In this document: positions 9,288-18,060 of the stretch, piece by piece
Layout: each line of letters opens with the position of its first letter
How positions within the stretch are numbered: position 1 is the stretch's first letter
Source: Akkermansiaceae bacterium
GTDB taxonomy: Bacteria > Verrucomicrobiota > Verrucomicrobiia > Verrucomicrobiales > Akkermansiaceae
Reading direction: 5' to 3'
DNA: 64,000 nt
Assembly (NCBI GenBank): GCA_947462535.1
Contig: CANHPN010000003.1
Coordinates: 1-64,000, forward strand
Program-made: the position numbers and the translations under genes
Notes under the pieces: generated by a model
The model's input: only the letters and a program-made list of their open reading frames with translations
The model's database searches: none
Told to the model about the DNA's origin: nothing

Positions 9288-10099
9288 GGCGGGTTGGTGA
9301 GCGTTGCCGCGACGGGCTCCGCGGCGTCGATGAACGACCGGAAACGCGGCTGCCAGCCGGTTGCGCGGAGTTTGGCGTTGGAGACCTGTTTGTGCGTCCA
9401 GCCGCGTTTGCGGTTGAGGTCGCGCGGGCCGGAGGGTGGCAGCGGGCGGGAGAAAATTCCGATCAGTTTCTCATAACAGGCGAGCTGGGTGAGCGGGGTG
9501 GAGTCGCTGACGTTGAAGATGCCGGTGGCGTGCGTGCTGGCGAGATGATAGATGGCGCGCGCCGCGTCGTCGCGGTGGATCTGGTTGAGGAAACGCCGGC
9601 CGTCTTCCTCAATGATGGCCTCGCCGCTGAGGAGTTTTTTCAGAATCACGCTGCGGCCGGGGCCGTAAATTCCGGCCAGGCGGGCGACGGTGCCGCCCGC
9701 GGCGAGGGTGATCTGCTCGGCTTCTAGCAACAAGTTGCCGGTTTCGCGGTCCGGGATGGCGGGGCTTTCCTCGGTGACGACCGAGCCGTCGGTCTGCGCG
9801 TAAACCGAGGTGCTCGATGTGAAGAGCAGCGGCGTGCCGGGAAATTTCTCCGCCAGGTGCCGGCAGCCATCGACATAGACATGCTGATAGGCTTCCGCGC
9901 CGCCGCGGCCGGAGGCGGCGCAGTGGACGACGAAATCGGCGGATGGGAGCTTTGCGACGTCGTCGGGATTTCCGATGTCGCAGGCGATCGAGCCGTCATT
10001 TCCGGAAAGCGAGGTGGTGGCGACTTCCCAGCCGTGGTCGCGGAATTCGCGGGCGATGGCCTGGCCGAGGTAACCGTGACCGATGAGGAGGAGTTTCAT
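9275..10099 (-). CDS. NAD(P)-dependent epimerase/dehydratase (YeeZ-like SDR)
   Basis: A 274-residue extended short-chain dehydrogenase-like protein. The Rossmann motif is GHGYLGQAI at residues 7-15, with FTSSTSVYAQ in the position of the catalytic Ser strand. The usual YxxxK is not evident: the region reads DRETGNLLLEAEQ, which suggests a YeeZ/atypical SDR that may not catalyse a classical reaction. The substrate is unknown. The start ATG at 10099 overlaps the TGA of the upstream small gene by 4 bases (ATGA), indicating translational coupling. Confidence 0.72.
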   Translation of the reverse strand: MKLLLIGHGYLGQAIAREFRDHGWEVATTSLSGNDGSIACDIGNPDDVAKLPSADFVVHCAASGRGGAEAYQHVYVDGCRHLAEKFPGTPLLFTSSTSVYAQTDGSVVTEESPAIPDRETGNLLLEAEQITLAAGGTVARLAGIYGPGRSVILKKLLSGEAIIEEDGRRFLNQIHRDDAARAIYHLASTHATGIFNVSDSTPLTQLACYEKLIGIFSRPLPPSGPRDLNRKRGWTHKQVSNAKLRATGWQPRFRSFIDAAEPVAATLTNPPQNS

Positions 10100-10356
10100 G
10101 GTTGGGCAGCAGTTTCTTGGAAGGCGCGGCGGATCTCGGAGGCGTCCCCGTTGCCGATGTTCGCGCGCTGGACCATCATCACGGCGGTGGCGGCGATGAA
10201 ACCCGCCATGGCCTTTTCGATGGCGGGATTTGGAATCATTTCCGCGACACAACTGGCGCTTCCGCAGCCTGCTCCGGGAGCCAGTGGCGGGGCGGCGTGG
10301 AGCGCTGCAGCCATGGCGGCAGCGACTGCAATCAGCCAACAAGGGTTTTTCTTCAT
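10096..10356 (-). CDS. Small secreted or membrane-anchored hypothetical protein
   Basis: An 86-residue protein beginning MKKNPCWLIAVAAAMAAALHA, a clear signal peptide or single membrane segment, followed by a short Cys-containing region (GAGCGSASCVAEM) and a second hydrophobic stretch AGFIAATAVMMV. No family recognised. Coupled by a 4-base overlap to the epimerase downstream. Confidence 0.5.
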   Translation of the reverse strand: MKKNPCWLIAVAAAMAAALHAAPPLAPGAGCGSASCVAEMIPNPAIEKAMAGFIAATAVMMVQRANIGNGDASEIRRAFQETAAQP

Positions 10357-10575
10357 GGGGCGAGGCAACCGGAAATTTCACGCACCGACAATCCCGAAAC
10401 GCTTGCCCCGCTTGGCGGTGTCCCTCGCCGCGCAGGAACAGCCCGAGGCACGTTGCTGAACCGCCCTTGTAGCGGCCGTCTGCGACCGTCGAGGCAGCCT
10501 AGCAGAATGATTTCGGTCAGGTTGCCGGCGATTTCGAAATTCGAATACGCCGGGTGCCGCAGACATTCTTGCTCC

Positions 10576-13500
10576 TCAGAACTTCGTGGCGGCGGCGGTT
10601 TTGATTTCTTCGAGCTTGCTACGATCCGGCGCTGCACCTCGTGCCTGGTCCGGCTTGCCGCCGCCTTTGCCGCCGGCGATGGCGGCGAGGTCGCGGAGGA
10701 GATCGCCGGCCTTGAGGCCGGCGGCTAACGCATCCGCGCCGCAGTGGGTGGCGAGGTGGAGTTTTTCGCCGTCATCCACGATGAGCAGGGCGGGGCCGCC
10801 GAATTGTTTTTTCTTGAGGCCGTTCTGGAGTTCCTGAAGCAGCGAGGCGTCGGACTCGAAACTAACGATGATGGGTTTTCCCAACGCGATGAGCTCGGCC
10901 AACGATTCGTCTGCCAAGGATGCGGCTTGGGAGGACTGGATTTTCTTGATCCGCTTCTCGGCCTCGATGGCGGCCTGTTGGGTTTCCTCAAGCGTGCGTG
11001 CGCCGTGGGCGATGGTGGCGTTGATCTGTGAAATGTCGGCGCGCTCGACGAGCATGGCGCTCATGATGTGCGGGAACTCGTTGACGGTGACAGGTTCCTC
11101 ACCGAGAGCGGTTAGTTTGTCGTTCGCGGTCTTGAGCTTGGCGGTTGCGGCCTTGAGCTCGTGGTCCCATTTCTCGATGTTCTCGCGGAGGTGCTGCCAG
11201 GCGGCCTCGCCGCAAGCGGCCTCGATGCGGCGGACGCCGGAAGCGATGGCACCTTCGGATTTGATTTTGAAAAGGCCGATCTCGCCGGTGTGGCGGACGT
11301 GTGTGCCGCCGCAGAGTTCCTGCGAGTAGCCGTTGAGAGCGTTAGGCTGGCCGCCGATCTGGACGACGCGGACGATGTCGCCGTATTTGTCGCCGAAGAA
11401 CTGCATGATGTCGGGGCGGCTTTTGATGTCGGCGTGTTTGACTTCGGTCCAGGAAACGGAGTCGTTGGCCTTGATGGCGGCGTTGACCTTTTCCTCCATC
11501 GCGGCGATTTGCTCGGGCGTGACGGCGGCGCTGTTGAAGTCGAAGCGCAGGCGGTTTTCATCGACGGACGAACCTTGCTGCGCGGCGTCTGCGGAGACGA
11601 CTTCGTGGAGCGCCCAGTGGAGAAGGTGGGTGGCGGTGTGATGAGCTTCGATCGGGCGGCGGCGTTGAGCGTCTAACTTGAGCGTGACCTTGTCGCCGAC
11701 TTTGACGGAAGCGGAGGAAGCAATGATTAGAGCGCGGGCCTTGCCGATCTGCTGGGTGCCGGTGATTTCGAATTCCTCGTCGTCGGTGATGAGGAATCCG
11801 GTGTCGCCGGCTTGGCCGCCCATCTCTGCGTAGAAGACGGTCTTGTCGGTGATGACGAAGAGCGCGTCTTCCTGCGGGTGGATTTCGAGGATGGTGGCTT
11901 CAACGGAATCATTCTCGAAGCCGGTGAATTCGGTGACGGCTTCGGTGGAGATGTCGAGGGCGCGGACGACGGTGGATTTCTGGGCGGCGCGGGAGCGTTC
12001 CTGTTGTTGCTCCATGAGTTTTTCGAACTCCTTGGAATCAACCGCAAGTCCGCGTTCGGCACAGAGGAGTTCTGTGAGATCGAGGGGAAATCCAAAGGTG
12101 TCGTAGAGTTCAAATGCGATGTCTCCCGGAAACGGGGAGCACACGCGCCCCCGCGTGTGGTCGGAGACGCCCTCGTCTCCGACATGGCTCGAAGGTTCAC
12201 AAAACTCCCGACACCAGGACCAAGCGTAGTCCTTCGCTTGCGTCACCAGTTTATCCGCCACCGGATTTCCGATCACATAATCATATTTCTCAATGAGATC
12301 CGACTCGCTGCGGATCAATCGATCAAACGATTCCTGTTCCCATAGATTCTTGATATTGTCGTTTTGAAGAACGCTTCTCCGCTCTTTGAGAATCTTATGG
12401 GATGTCACCGATTTGATCGGTTGGAGGATTTCAGTGAGTGTATAGAACGTCGGGTTGGAATCCTGATCGAAGGATTTCACCTGCGGCTCGATGAGGAGGT
12501 GGACGTGGTCCGGCATGACGCACGCGGCGTAGAGATGGATTTGACCGAGCTGGCGTGAGTGGAGGATGGAGTCGAGCACGATGCTGCGCTCGGCTTCGCT
12601 GAGGATGTCGCGGTCCCGGGTGGAGAAGGTGACCATGTATTTTCCCCACGGGCGCTCGAAGTGGGGGAGGTTGCGGCGGGAGTAGGTGGGTTCGGAGGTT
12701 TGGCGTGAGTTCGGGCCGATCTGAGGCGATGGCGCCTCAGATGACACGCGAGGGCGCGTGTGCTCCCCTTGGATTGCTTCTTCGAAGCGCTTGAGTCCGC
12801 GGTCGAGGGTTTGATTGAAGCTCGCTTCTTCTTGTTCGAGCGTTTGGCGGACGACGTCCTGGCGGTTCTTCAACTCGGGGAAAACTCCGCCCATTTCGCT
12901 AACAAGTGTTGCCACCAACGCGCCGAAGAACGGCTTGTCGCCGGAGAAGCCGAGCTGGCGGCCGTAGCGCACCGCGCGGCGGAGGATGCGGCGGAGGACG
13001 TAGTTGCGGCCGTTGTTGCCGGGCATGATGCCGTCGGCGATGGAAAATGATAGAGTGCGCAAGTGGTCGGCGATGACGCGGAAGGCGATGGCCGTTTTCA
13101 TTTCCTCATCGAAGAGGGAACGGTCGGCACCGAGCTCGGGGTAGATGTTGACGTAGGTTTTTCCGCTGAGCGCTTCGAGCTTGCGGAAAATCGGTTGGAA
13201 GACGTCGGTGGCGTAGTTGGACGGCTTTTTCGAGAAGTCGGTGAAGCCGTTGGTGTTTTGGATGATCGAGCATGCGCGCTCGAAGCCCATGCCGGTGTCG
13301 ACGTGTTTGGCGGGGAGCTCGCGAAACGTGCCGTCGGCCTCGGCGTTGTATTGGATGAAGACGAGGTTCCAGATCTCGATGCAGAGGTCGGAGTCGTTGT
13401 TGACGAGGTTGCGGCCGGTGACGGGGTCGCCCTCGGGCGTTAGGTCGACGTGGAGTTCGGAGCAAGGGCCGCAGGGGCCGGTTTCGCCCATCATCCAGAA

Positions 13501-14013
13501 GTTGTCCTTCACGTTGCCGTGGACGATCTGGACGGCGGGATCGCAGCCTTTGGAAACGAAGAGGGCGGCCCAGATGTCGTAGGCTTCCTGGTCGAAATTG
13601 CCGGGATCGCCTTCTTTCGGCGCATAAACGGACGCGTAGAGGCGGTGGGCGGGGAGGCCCCAGCGCTCGACGACGAGTTCCCAGGCCCAGGCGATGGCTT
13701 CCTTTTTGAAATAGTTTCCGAACGACCAGTTCCCGAGCATTTCGAAAAACGTGTGGTGATAGGTGTCGTAGCCGACATCCTCGAGGTCGTTGTGTTTGCC
13801 GCCGGCGCGGATGCATTTTTGGGTGTCTGCGGCGCGTGGTGGCGAATAGGGGGCTTTTTCGACACCGAGGAAATAGGGGACGAACGGATTCATCCCGGCA
13901 TTCGTGAACAGCAGGCCGGGCGACTGCGGGAGCAGCGAGGCGGAGGGCACGATGGTGTGCTGTTTTTCTGAGAAGAAATCGAGGAAGCTCTGGCGGATCT
14001 CGGCGGATGTCAT
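10576..14013 (-). CDS. alaS: Alanyl-tRNA synthetase with an in-frame RAYT transposase domain
   Basis: A 1145-residue product, well above the roughly 880-940 usual for the enzyme. Residues 1-415 and about 630-1145 are alanyl-tRNA synthetase: class II catalytic core from MTSAEIRQSFLDFF, then GDIAFELYDTFGFPLDLT, the editing domain with its zinc-binding HHTATHLLHWAL and CGGTHVRHTGEIG, and the C-terminal DHHA1/C-Ala domain. Between them, residues 416-629 are a REP-associated tyrosine transposase: the HUH motif is His503 and His505 in MPDHVHLLIEP, and the probable nucleophile is Tyr579 in YDYVIGNPV. There is no stop or frameshift at either junction and no intein motif. The insertion falls in the loop between RFEEAI and GDIAFELYDT, which is variable in length in the family. 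The family start MTSAEIR fixes 14013. Confidence 0.93.
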   Translation of the reverse strand: MTSAEIRQSFLDFFSEKQHTIVPSASLLPQSPGLLFTNAGMNPFVPYFLGVEKAPYSPPRAADTQKCIRAGGKHNDLEDVGYDTYHHTFFEMLGNWSFGNYFKKEAIAWAWELVVERWGLPAHRLYASVYAPKEGDPGNFDQEAYDIWAALFVSKGCDPAVQIVHGNVKDNFWMMGETGPCGPCSELHVDLTPEGDPVTGRNLVNNDSDLCIEIWNLVFIQYNAEADGTFRELPAKHVDTGMGFERACSIIQNTNGFTDFSKKPSNYATDVFQPIFRKLEALSGKTYVNIYPELGADRSLFDEEMKTAIAFRVIADHLRTLSFSIADGIMPGNNGRNYVLRRILRRAVRYGRQLGFSGDKPFFGALVATLVSEMGGVFPELKNRQDVVRQTLEQEEASFNQTLDRGLKRFEEAIQGEHTRPRVSSEAPSPQIGPNSRQTSEPTYSRRNLPHFERPWGKYMVTFSTRDRDILSEAERSIVLDSILHSRQLGQIHLYAACVMPDHVHLLIEPQVKSFDQDSNPTFYTLTEILQPIKSVTSHKILKERRSVLQNDNIKNLWEQESFDRLIRSESDLIEKYDYVIGNPVADKLVTQAKDYAWSWCREFCEPSSHVGDEGVSDHTRGRVCSPFPGDIAFELYDTFGFPLDLTELLCAERGLAVDSKEFEKLMEQQQERSRAAQKSTVVRALDISTEAVTEFTGFENDSVEATILEIHPQEDALFVITDKTVFYAEMGGQAGDTGFLITDDEEFEITGTQQIGKARALIIASSASVKVGDKVTLKLDAQRRRPIEAHHTATHLLHWALHEVVSADAAQQGSSVDENRLRFDFNSAAVTPEQIAAMEEKVNAAIKANDSVSWTEVKHADIKSRPDIMQFFGDKYGDIVRVVQIGGQPNALNGYSQELCGGTHVRHTGEIGLFKIKSEGAIASGVRRIEAACGEAAWQHLRENIEKWDHELKAATAKLKTANDKLTALGEEPVTVNEFPHIMSAMLVERADISQINATIAHGARTLEETQQAAIEAEKRIKKIQSSQAASLADESLAELIALGKPIIVSFESDASLLQELQNGLKKKQFGGPALLIVDDGEKLHLATHCGADALAAGLKAGDLLRDLAAIAGGKGGGKPDQARGAAPDRSKLEEIKTAAATKF
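12134..12158. repeat. Inverted repeat / REP hairpin (type B), alaS element
   Basis: Outer terminal repeat; its inner 18 bases form the hairpin ACACGCG-CCCC-CGCGTGT. Read on the minus strand it encodes HTRGRVCSP. Confidence 0.85.
12160..12183. repeat. REP hairpin (type B), alaS element
   Basis: Perfect 10-bp stem GTCGGAGACG / CGTCTCCGAC with loop CCCT. Read on the minus strand as VGDEGVSD within the AlaS product. Confidence 0.85.
12721..12740. repeat. REP hairpin (type B), alaS element
   Basis: An 8-bp stem CTGAGGCG / CGCCTCAG with a 4-base loop, next to the terminal repeat at 12744. Read on the minus strand as SEAPSPQ. Confidence 0.8.
12744..12768. repeat. Inverted repeat / REP hairpin (type B), alaS element
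   Basis: Other terminal repeat of the element; 24 of 25 bases match 12134-12158 in inverted orientation. Hairpin ACACGCG-AGGG-CGCGTGT; read on the minus strand as GEHTRPRVS. Confidence 0.85.
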
Positions 14014-14036
14014 GGCGTGGTTTTGGAAAAATGGAT

Positions 14037-14053
14037 AGGGGCGAGACGCCCCT
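14037..14053. repeat. REP hairpin (type A) upstream of alaS
   Basis: Palindrome AGGGGCG-AGA-CGCCCCT, a 7-bp stem with AGA loop, in the alkB-alaS gap 24 bases before the alaS start. It shares its GCGAGACGC core with the ispG element ends. Confidence 0.75.
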
Positions 14054-14061
14054 GGCACGGT

Positions 14062-14080
14062 CTGGAGCAAGACGCTCCAG
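14062..14080. repeat. REP hairpin (type A variant) upstream of alaS
   Basis: CTGGAGC-AAGAC-GCTCCAG, a 7-bp stem, eight bases from the preceding hairpin. The pair forms a small BIME-like cluster in the alaS leader. Confidence 0.7.
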
Positions 14081-14175
14081 CCACTTTGGACGGGAGCGGA
14101 GAAGATGGCGGAGGGCCGGGGGCGGTGTAAAGCCTTGCGGGTGGTCAGTTTAGCGGAAGCTTGTGGAGTTTGGGC

Positions 14176-14781
14176 TCATTGCCGGAGCATCGACCGGAAG
14201 GTCAGATTGATGCGCGGGGTTTTGATTTTCCTGGATTTCGGGACGCAGTGGAGCCAGTGGCTCTGGGTCGTGTCCTTCATGACGAGCAGGCTGCCGCTCT
14301 CCAACAGCACGGAAATTTTCTCCTCCGTGCGTTTGTGTTTGAGGCGGAATTCCCGTTCCGCGCCGAGACTGACGGAAGCGATGGTGCTGTCCTTGCCGAG
14401 CGATTTCTCGTCGTCGCTGTGCCAGGCCATGCCCTCGTTGCCGTCGTGATAGAGATTGAGCAGGCAGGAGTTGAAGGTGCTGCCGGTGAGTTTCTCGACG
14501 AGCGATTTGAGCGCGGCGAGTTCCGGAGTCCAGGCGAGGGCGCGCTTGGTCGTGCCGGAGTAGGTGTAGGAGAAATTCGAATCGCCATACCACGCGACCT
14601 TGCGGGCGGTGACGATGTGCTTGCCGAAAATGATGGCCTCGTCGTTTTTCCAAGGGATTTCCCGCAGCAGCGTCTCGTAGTAGCGGTGCGTGTCCGCCGG
14701 GCTGAGAATCGGGCCGTGGTAATTCACCGTGCCGTCGCAGGGCAGCAGGTTGGTGGCGGGGTCGTGGCCGAAGAGGTCCAT
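14176..14781 (-). CDS. alkB: AlkB-type 2-oxoglutarate/Fe(II) dioxygenase
   Basis: A 201-residue DNA repair dioxygenase that oxidatively removes N1-methyladenine and N3-methylcytosine lesions. Iron ligands are His121 and Asp123 (AWHSDDE) and His178 (HWLHCVPKS); Arg190 and Arg196 (RINLTFR) bind 2-oxoglutarate. The N-terminus and GxxxF/Y region resemble the ALKBH2/3 subgroup rather than E. coli AlkB. Start at 14781 (MDLFGHDPA); the upstream open frame runs through repeat sequence. It lies next to ogt, making a direct-reversal alkylation repair pair, with about 110 bases of palindromic repeats between them. Confidence 0.88.
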   Translation of the reverse strand: MDLFGHDPATNLLPCDGTVNYHGPILSPADTHRYYETLLREIPWKNDEAIIFGKHIVTARKVAWYGDSNFSYTYSGTTKRALAWTPELAALKSLVEKLTGSTFNSCLLNLYHDGNEGMAWHSDDEKSLGKDSTIASVSLGAEREFRLKHKRTEEKISVLLESGSLLVMKDTTQSHWLHCVPKSRKIKTPRINLTFRSMLRQ

Positions 14782-14794
14782 GCGGTAAGGAGGA

Positions 14795-14808
14795 TGGACA
14801 CTTGTCCA
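14795..14808. repeat. Short palindromic repeat (type D)
   Basis: TGGACA-CT-TGTCCA, just upstream of alkB. It is related to the larger palindrome at 14872 (shared GGACA / TGTCC arms). Confidence 0.55.
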
Positions 14809-14871
14809 CCATGACAACGGGTGGAGCAAGTGGAGAGCTTCGCGCGTGGATTTGAACTTTCCATTGGCCAT

Positions 14872-14889
14872 GCGGACAAAAGTGTCCGC
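14872..14889. repeat. Short palindromic repeat (type D)
   Basis: GCGGACA-AAAG-TGTCCGC, a 7-bp stem, immediately downstream of the ogt stop codon. With its relative at 14795 it fills the ogt-alkB gap and may act as a terminator or REP-like unit. Confidence 0.6.
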
Positions 14890-14894
14890 ACTCC

Positions 14895-15383
<489 letters not shown>

Positions 15384-15488
15384 GGCGGTGACTTTTGCAC
15401 GCGATCGGCGGGCGGGCGAGCGAGGGATTTTTGCCGGCGAACGCAACCGTTGCCGGGGGGGGATTTCTCGTTTATATCCCGAGCAGAA

Positions 15489-18050
15489 ATGAATTCACCC
15501 GCACCCCTGCGCCACTGCCCGGACTTGCTGCATTATTCCCGCCGGATCACCCGCGAGGTGATGGTCGGAAATGTCGGAATCGGCGGCGACAACCCGATCC
15601 GCGTGCAGTCGATGATCACTTCCGACACGCGCGACACCGCGGCCTGCGTCGCGGAGGTGCTGGGTCTGGCGGAGGCCGGTTGCGAAATCGTGCGGATCAC
15701 CGCGCAGACGAAAATTTACGCCGCGAATCTGGAAAACATCGCCCGCGAGGTGCGCGCGGCGGGCTGCCAGGTGCCGCTGGTGGCGGACATCCATTTCAAG
15801 CCCGACGCGGCGCTTGAAGCCGCGAAGTGGGTGGAAAAAGTCCGGGTCAATCCGGGGAACTACGTGGACAAGAAGAAATTCGAGATCCGCGAATACAGCG
15901 ATGATCAATACGCGGAGGAACTCGAACGCATCCGCGAGCAATTCACGCCGCTGGTGCTGCTGTGCAAGGACCTCGGCCGGGCGATGCGGATCGGCACCAA
16001 CCACGGCTCGCTATCCGACCGCATCATGAACCGCTACGGCGACACGCCGCTCGGGATGTGCGAGAGCGCGCTGGAATTCGCCCGCCTGGCGCGAGAGAAT
16101 GACTATCATAATTTCGTCTTCTCGATGAAGGCGTCCAACCCGAAGGTGATGATCGAGGCCTATCGCCTGCTCGTCGCCCGGCTCGACGCGGAGGGCGCGG
16201 ACTGGAACTATCCGATCCACCTCGGCGTGACCGAAGCGGGCGACGGCGAGGACGGCCGGATCAAGAGCGCCATCGGCATCGGCTCGTTGCTGGCGGACGG
16301 CATCGGCGACACCATCCGCGTCTCGCTGACCGAGGACGCGATTTACGAAATCCCGGTCGCACAGGCGCTGGCGGCTCCCTTCAACGAGCGCAGCAAAGTT
16401 GAAGGTGGCTGCGGCGTCTCGCCGCAGGCCGTGTTTGAGGAGTCTCGCCGCAAGTCCCTCTCCGAAGACGCCAAAACCACCCGCATCGACTGGGAAAATG
16501 TCGAAAAAACCTCCGCGACTTTCCTCCCCCACTGGAAACAAGACGGCGCAACCTACGCCGTCACCTTTCGCCTCGCCGACTCCCTGCCTGCCGAATTCAT
16601 CACGCACTACCAAAACCATCGCGACCAACTCCAGCAAGAGCTCGACTCCCTCACCCATTCCGGCGACTCCCGCAGTTCTCTGGAAAAAATCACCGCCCTG
16701 CGCAAACAACTCACAGACCTGCAAGCCGACTGGATCGACCCTGAGTTGGATCGCGGCCACGGAGCTTGCATTTTCAAAGACGCATCACTCGCCGCGTTGG
16801 TGGCGGACGCGATGGCTCATTTCGATGGAAAACGCTACGAGCTGCTCGCCTGGTGCGTGATGCCCAACCATGTGCACGCCGTTCTCAGAACGGCGGAAGG
16901 GGAGTTGTTGGAGAAAATCCTCCATTCATGGAAAAGCTTTACTGCGCATGAAATCAACAGGCGCTTGGGGACCAGCGGGGCTGTCTGGCAGAAAGAAAGT
17001 TACGATCATCTGGTGAGGGATGGTGAGGATTTGAGAAATCAGGTGGGGTATGTGATGAGGAATCCGGTGAAGGCGGGGGTGGGGGATTGGCGGTGGGTCG
17101 GGTGCGTTTATGAGGAACTCGCTGCGGGACGCAGCGAACACGGCCTGCGGCGAGACGCCGCAGCCACCCTCGCACCTGCGGCGCTCGCTGAAGATTTCGT
17201 TCCCTCGTATGATCCGTTTTCCTACGAGCGCCGCGCCAGCTCCGTGCTCACGATCATGGGCCACGAGCTCGGCGGCGAGAAGACGGTGCGGGTCTTCACG
17301 ACCCAGGAACGCTGGAACGCGCTTGCCCACAAGATCGCCGGGATGGGCGATTTCAAACCGGAGATCATCTTGGAAAAATCCGGCGTGGTGGAAATCGACC
17401 CGCGCGACGAGACGGCGATTTCCGCGCTCAATTCGGAAACCGGGGCAAAGCTTGTTAGCGTGGCGGACGGGCTGGATCTGGAAGTCATCCACGCGTTCCG
17501 GCAGCTCGCCTTCCGCGTCGATCCGCGGCATCCGATCCTATTGAAAGATACGCTGAACCCGCCGGCCGGCGAGACGGATTTCATCGCCGCGCTGCTGCCC
17601 GCCGCGCGGAACATCGGCTCGCTGCTTTGCGACGGCATCGGCGATGCGATTCTGGTGAGGGGCGAGACCGCGCCCGGCCAGTCGCTGCGGCTCGCTTATA
17701 ACATCCTGCAAGCCGCCGGCACCCGCATTTTCAAGACCGACTACGTCGCGTGCCCGAGCTGCGGCCGCACGCTTTTCAACCTCCAGCACACGACCCAGAA
17801 AATCCGCGAAGCTACCGGCCATCTCAAGGGCGTGCGGATCGCCGTGATGGGCTGCATCGTCAACGGCCCCGGCGAGATGGCGGACGCGGACTTCGGCTAC
17901 GTCGGTGGCGCGCCTAACAAGATCAACCTCTACGTCGGCAAGACCGCCGTGAAGTTCAACATCCCGGAAGCCGAGGCCGTCGAGCGCCTCACCGACCTCA
18001 TCCGCGAGCATGGAAAATGGGTGGACGCGCCCGAGCCTGCCAGCGTATAA
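15489..18050 (+). CDS. ispG: 4-hydroxy-3-methylbut-2-enyl diphosphate synthase (large form) with an in-frame RAYT domain
   Basis: An 853-residue product. IspG reduces MEcPP to HMBPP in the MEP isoprenoid pathway with a 4Fe-4S cluster. Residues 1-305 are the TIM barrel (NPIRVQSMITSDTRD near the start). After the insertion come the extra A* domain of the large IspG type (YDPFSYERRAS onward) and the iron-sulfur domain with CPSCGRT and MGCIVNGPGEMADAD. Residues 306-560 are a REP-associated transposase: HUH His461/His463 in MPNHVHAV and probable catalytic Tyr521 in GYVMRNPVKAG. Removing them leaves about 598 residues, the normal size for large IspG (Chlamydia, Bacteroidota, plants). Both junctions are in frame. 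Start ATG at 15489 fits the family. Confidence 0.94.
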   Translation: MNSPAPLRHCPDLLHYSRRITREVMVGNVGIGGDNPIRVQSMITSDTRDTAACVAEVLGLAEAGCEIVRITAQTKIYAANLENIAREVRAAGCQVPLVADIHFKPDAALEAAKWVEKVRVNPGNYVDKKKFEIREYSDDQYAEELERIREQFTPLVLLCKDLGRAMRIGTNHGSLSDRIMNRYGDTPLGMCESALEFARLARENDYHNFVFSMKASNPKVMIEAYRLLVARLDAEGADWNYPIHLGVTEAGDGEDGRIKSAIGIGSLLADGIGDTIRVSLTEDAIYEIPVAQALAAPFNERSKVEGGCGVSPQAVFEESRRKSLSEDAKTTRIDWENVEKTSATFLPHWKQDGATYAVTFRLADSLPAEFITHYQNHRDQLQQELDSLTHSGDSRSSLEKITALRKQLTDLQADWIDPELDRGHGACIFKDASLAALVADAMAHFDGKRYELLAWCVMPNHVHAVLRTAEGELLEKILHSWKSFTAHEINRRLGTSGAVWQKESYDHLVRDGEDLRNQVGYVMRNPVKAGVGDWRWVGCVYEELAAGRSEHGLRRDAAATLAPAALAEDFVPSYDPFSYERRASSVLTIMGHELGGEKTVRVFTTQERWNALAHKIAGMGDFKPEIILEKSGVVEIDPRDETAISALNSETGAKLVSVADGLDLEVIHAFRQLAFRVDPRHPILLKDTLNPPAGETDFIAALLPAARNIGSLLCDGIGDAILVRGETAPGQSLRLAYNILQAAGTRIFKTDYVACPSCGRTLFNLQHTTQKIREATGHLKGVRIAVMGCIVNGPGEMADADFGYVGGAPNKINLYVGKTAVKFNIPEAEAVERLTDLIREHGKWVDAPEPASV
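16404..16435. repeat. Left inverted repeat / REP hairpin (type A), ispG element
   Basis: A 32-base repeat whose core is the hairpin CTGCGGCG-TCT-CGCCGCAG. In ispG it is read as GGCGVSPQAVF. Confidence 0.9.
17120..17136. repeat. Second hairpin at the right end of the ispG element
   Basis: CGCTGCG-GGA-CGCAGCG, a perfect 7-bp stem directly abutting the terminal repeat at 17137. Tandem hairpins at the ends are typical of REP/BIME units. Confidence 0.75.
17137..17168. repeat. Right inverted repeat / REP hairpin (type A), ispG element
   Basis: Exact inverted copy of 16404-16435, read in ispG as EHGLRRDAAAT. Its core is CTGCGGCG-AGA-CGCCGCAG. Confidence 0.9.
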
Positions 18051-18060
18051 ATACGATCCC

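Larger units (their letters stand above)
12134..12768 (-). mobile_element. REP/RAYT element (type B) nested in frame in alaS
   Basis: A 635-base segment bounded by a 25-base inverted repeat (12134-12158 and 12744-12768, one mismatch). Just inside each end lies a second hairpin (12160-12183 and 12721-12740). It encodes residues 416-627 of the AlaS product, including a complete Y1/HUH transposase domain in the same strand and frame as alaS. The transposase has no ATG of its own upstream of its first conserved strand other than the internal Met460 (KYMVTFSTRD), so it is probably made only as part of AlaS. The element differs in sequence and in hairpin type from the one in ispG. Confidence 0.85.
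16404..17168 (+). mobile_element. REP/RAYT element (type A) nested in frame in ispG
   Basis: Bounded by a perfect 32-base inverted repeat (16404-16435 and 17137-17168). The distance from end to end is 765 bases, exactly 255 codons, and the element lies in the ispG strand and frame without stops. It encodes a full Y1/HUH transposase domain. The first in-frame ATG (DAMAHFD, about residue 442) lies after the conserved N-terminal strand, so independent translation would need the GTG inside the left repeat. It sits in the linker between the TIM barrel and the A* domain. Confidence 0.88.

Noticed and set aside
9275..10381. Longer 368-residue form of the epimerase
   Set aside because: The first 94 residues are the small secreted protein gene read in another frame; the Rossmann motif begins at 10099.
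10357..10575. Possible RNA gene or regulatory element between the small secreted gene and alaS
   Set aside because: Only weak dyads are visible; no tRNA-like cloverleaf, T-box or other riboswitch pattern could be drawn.
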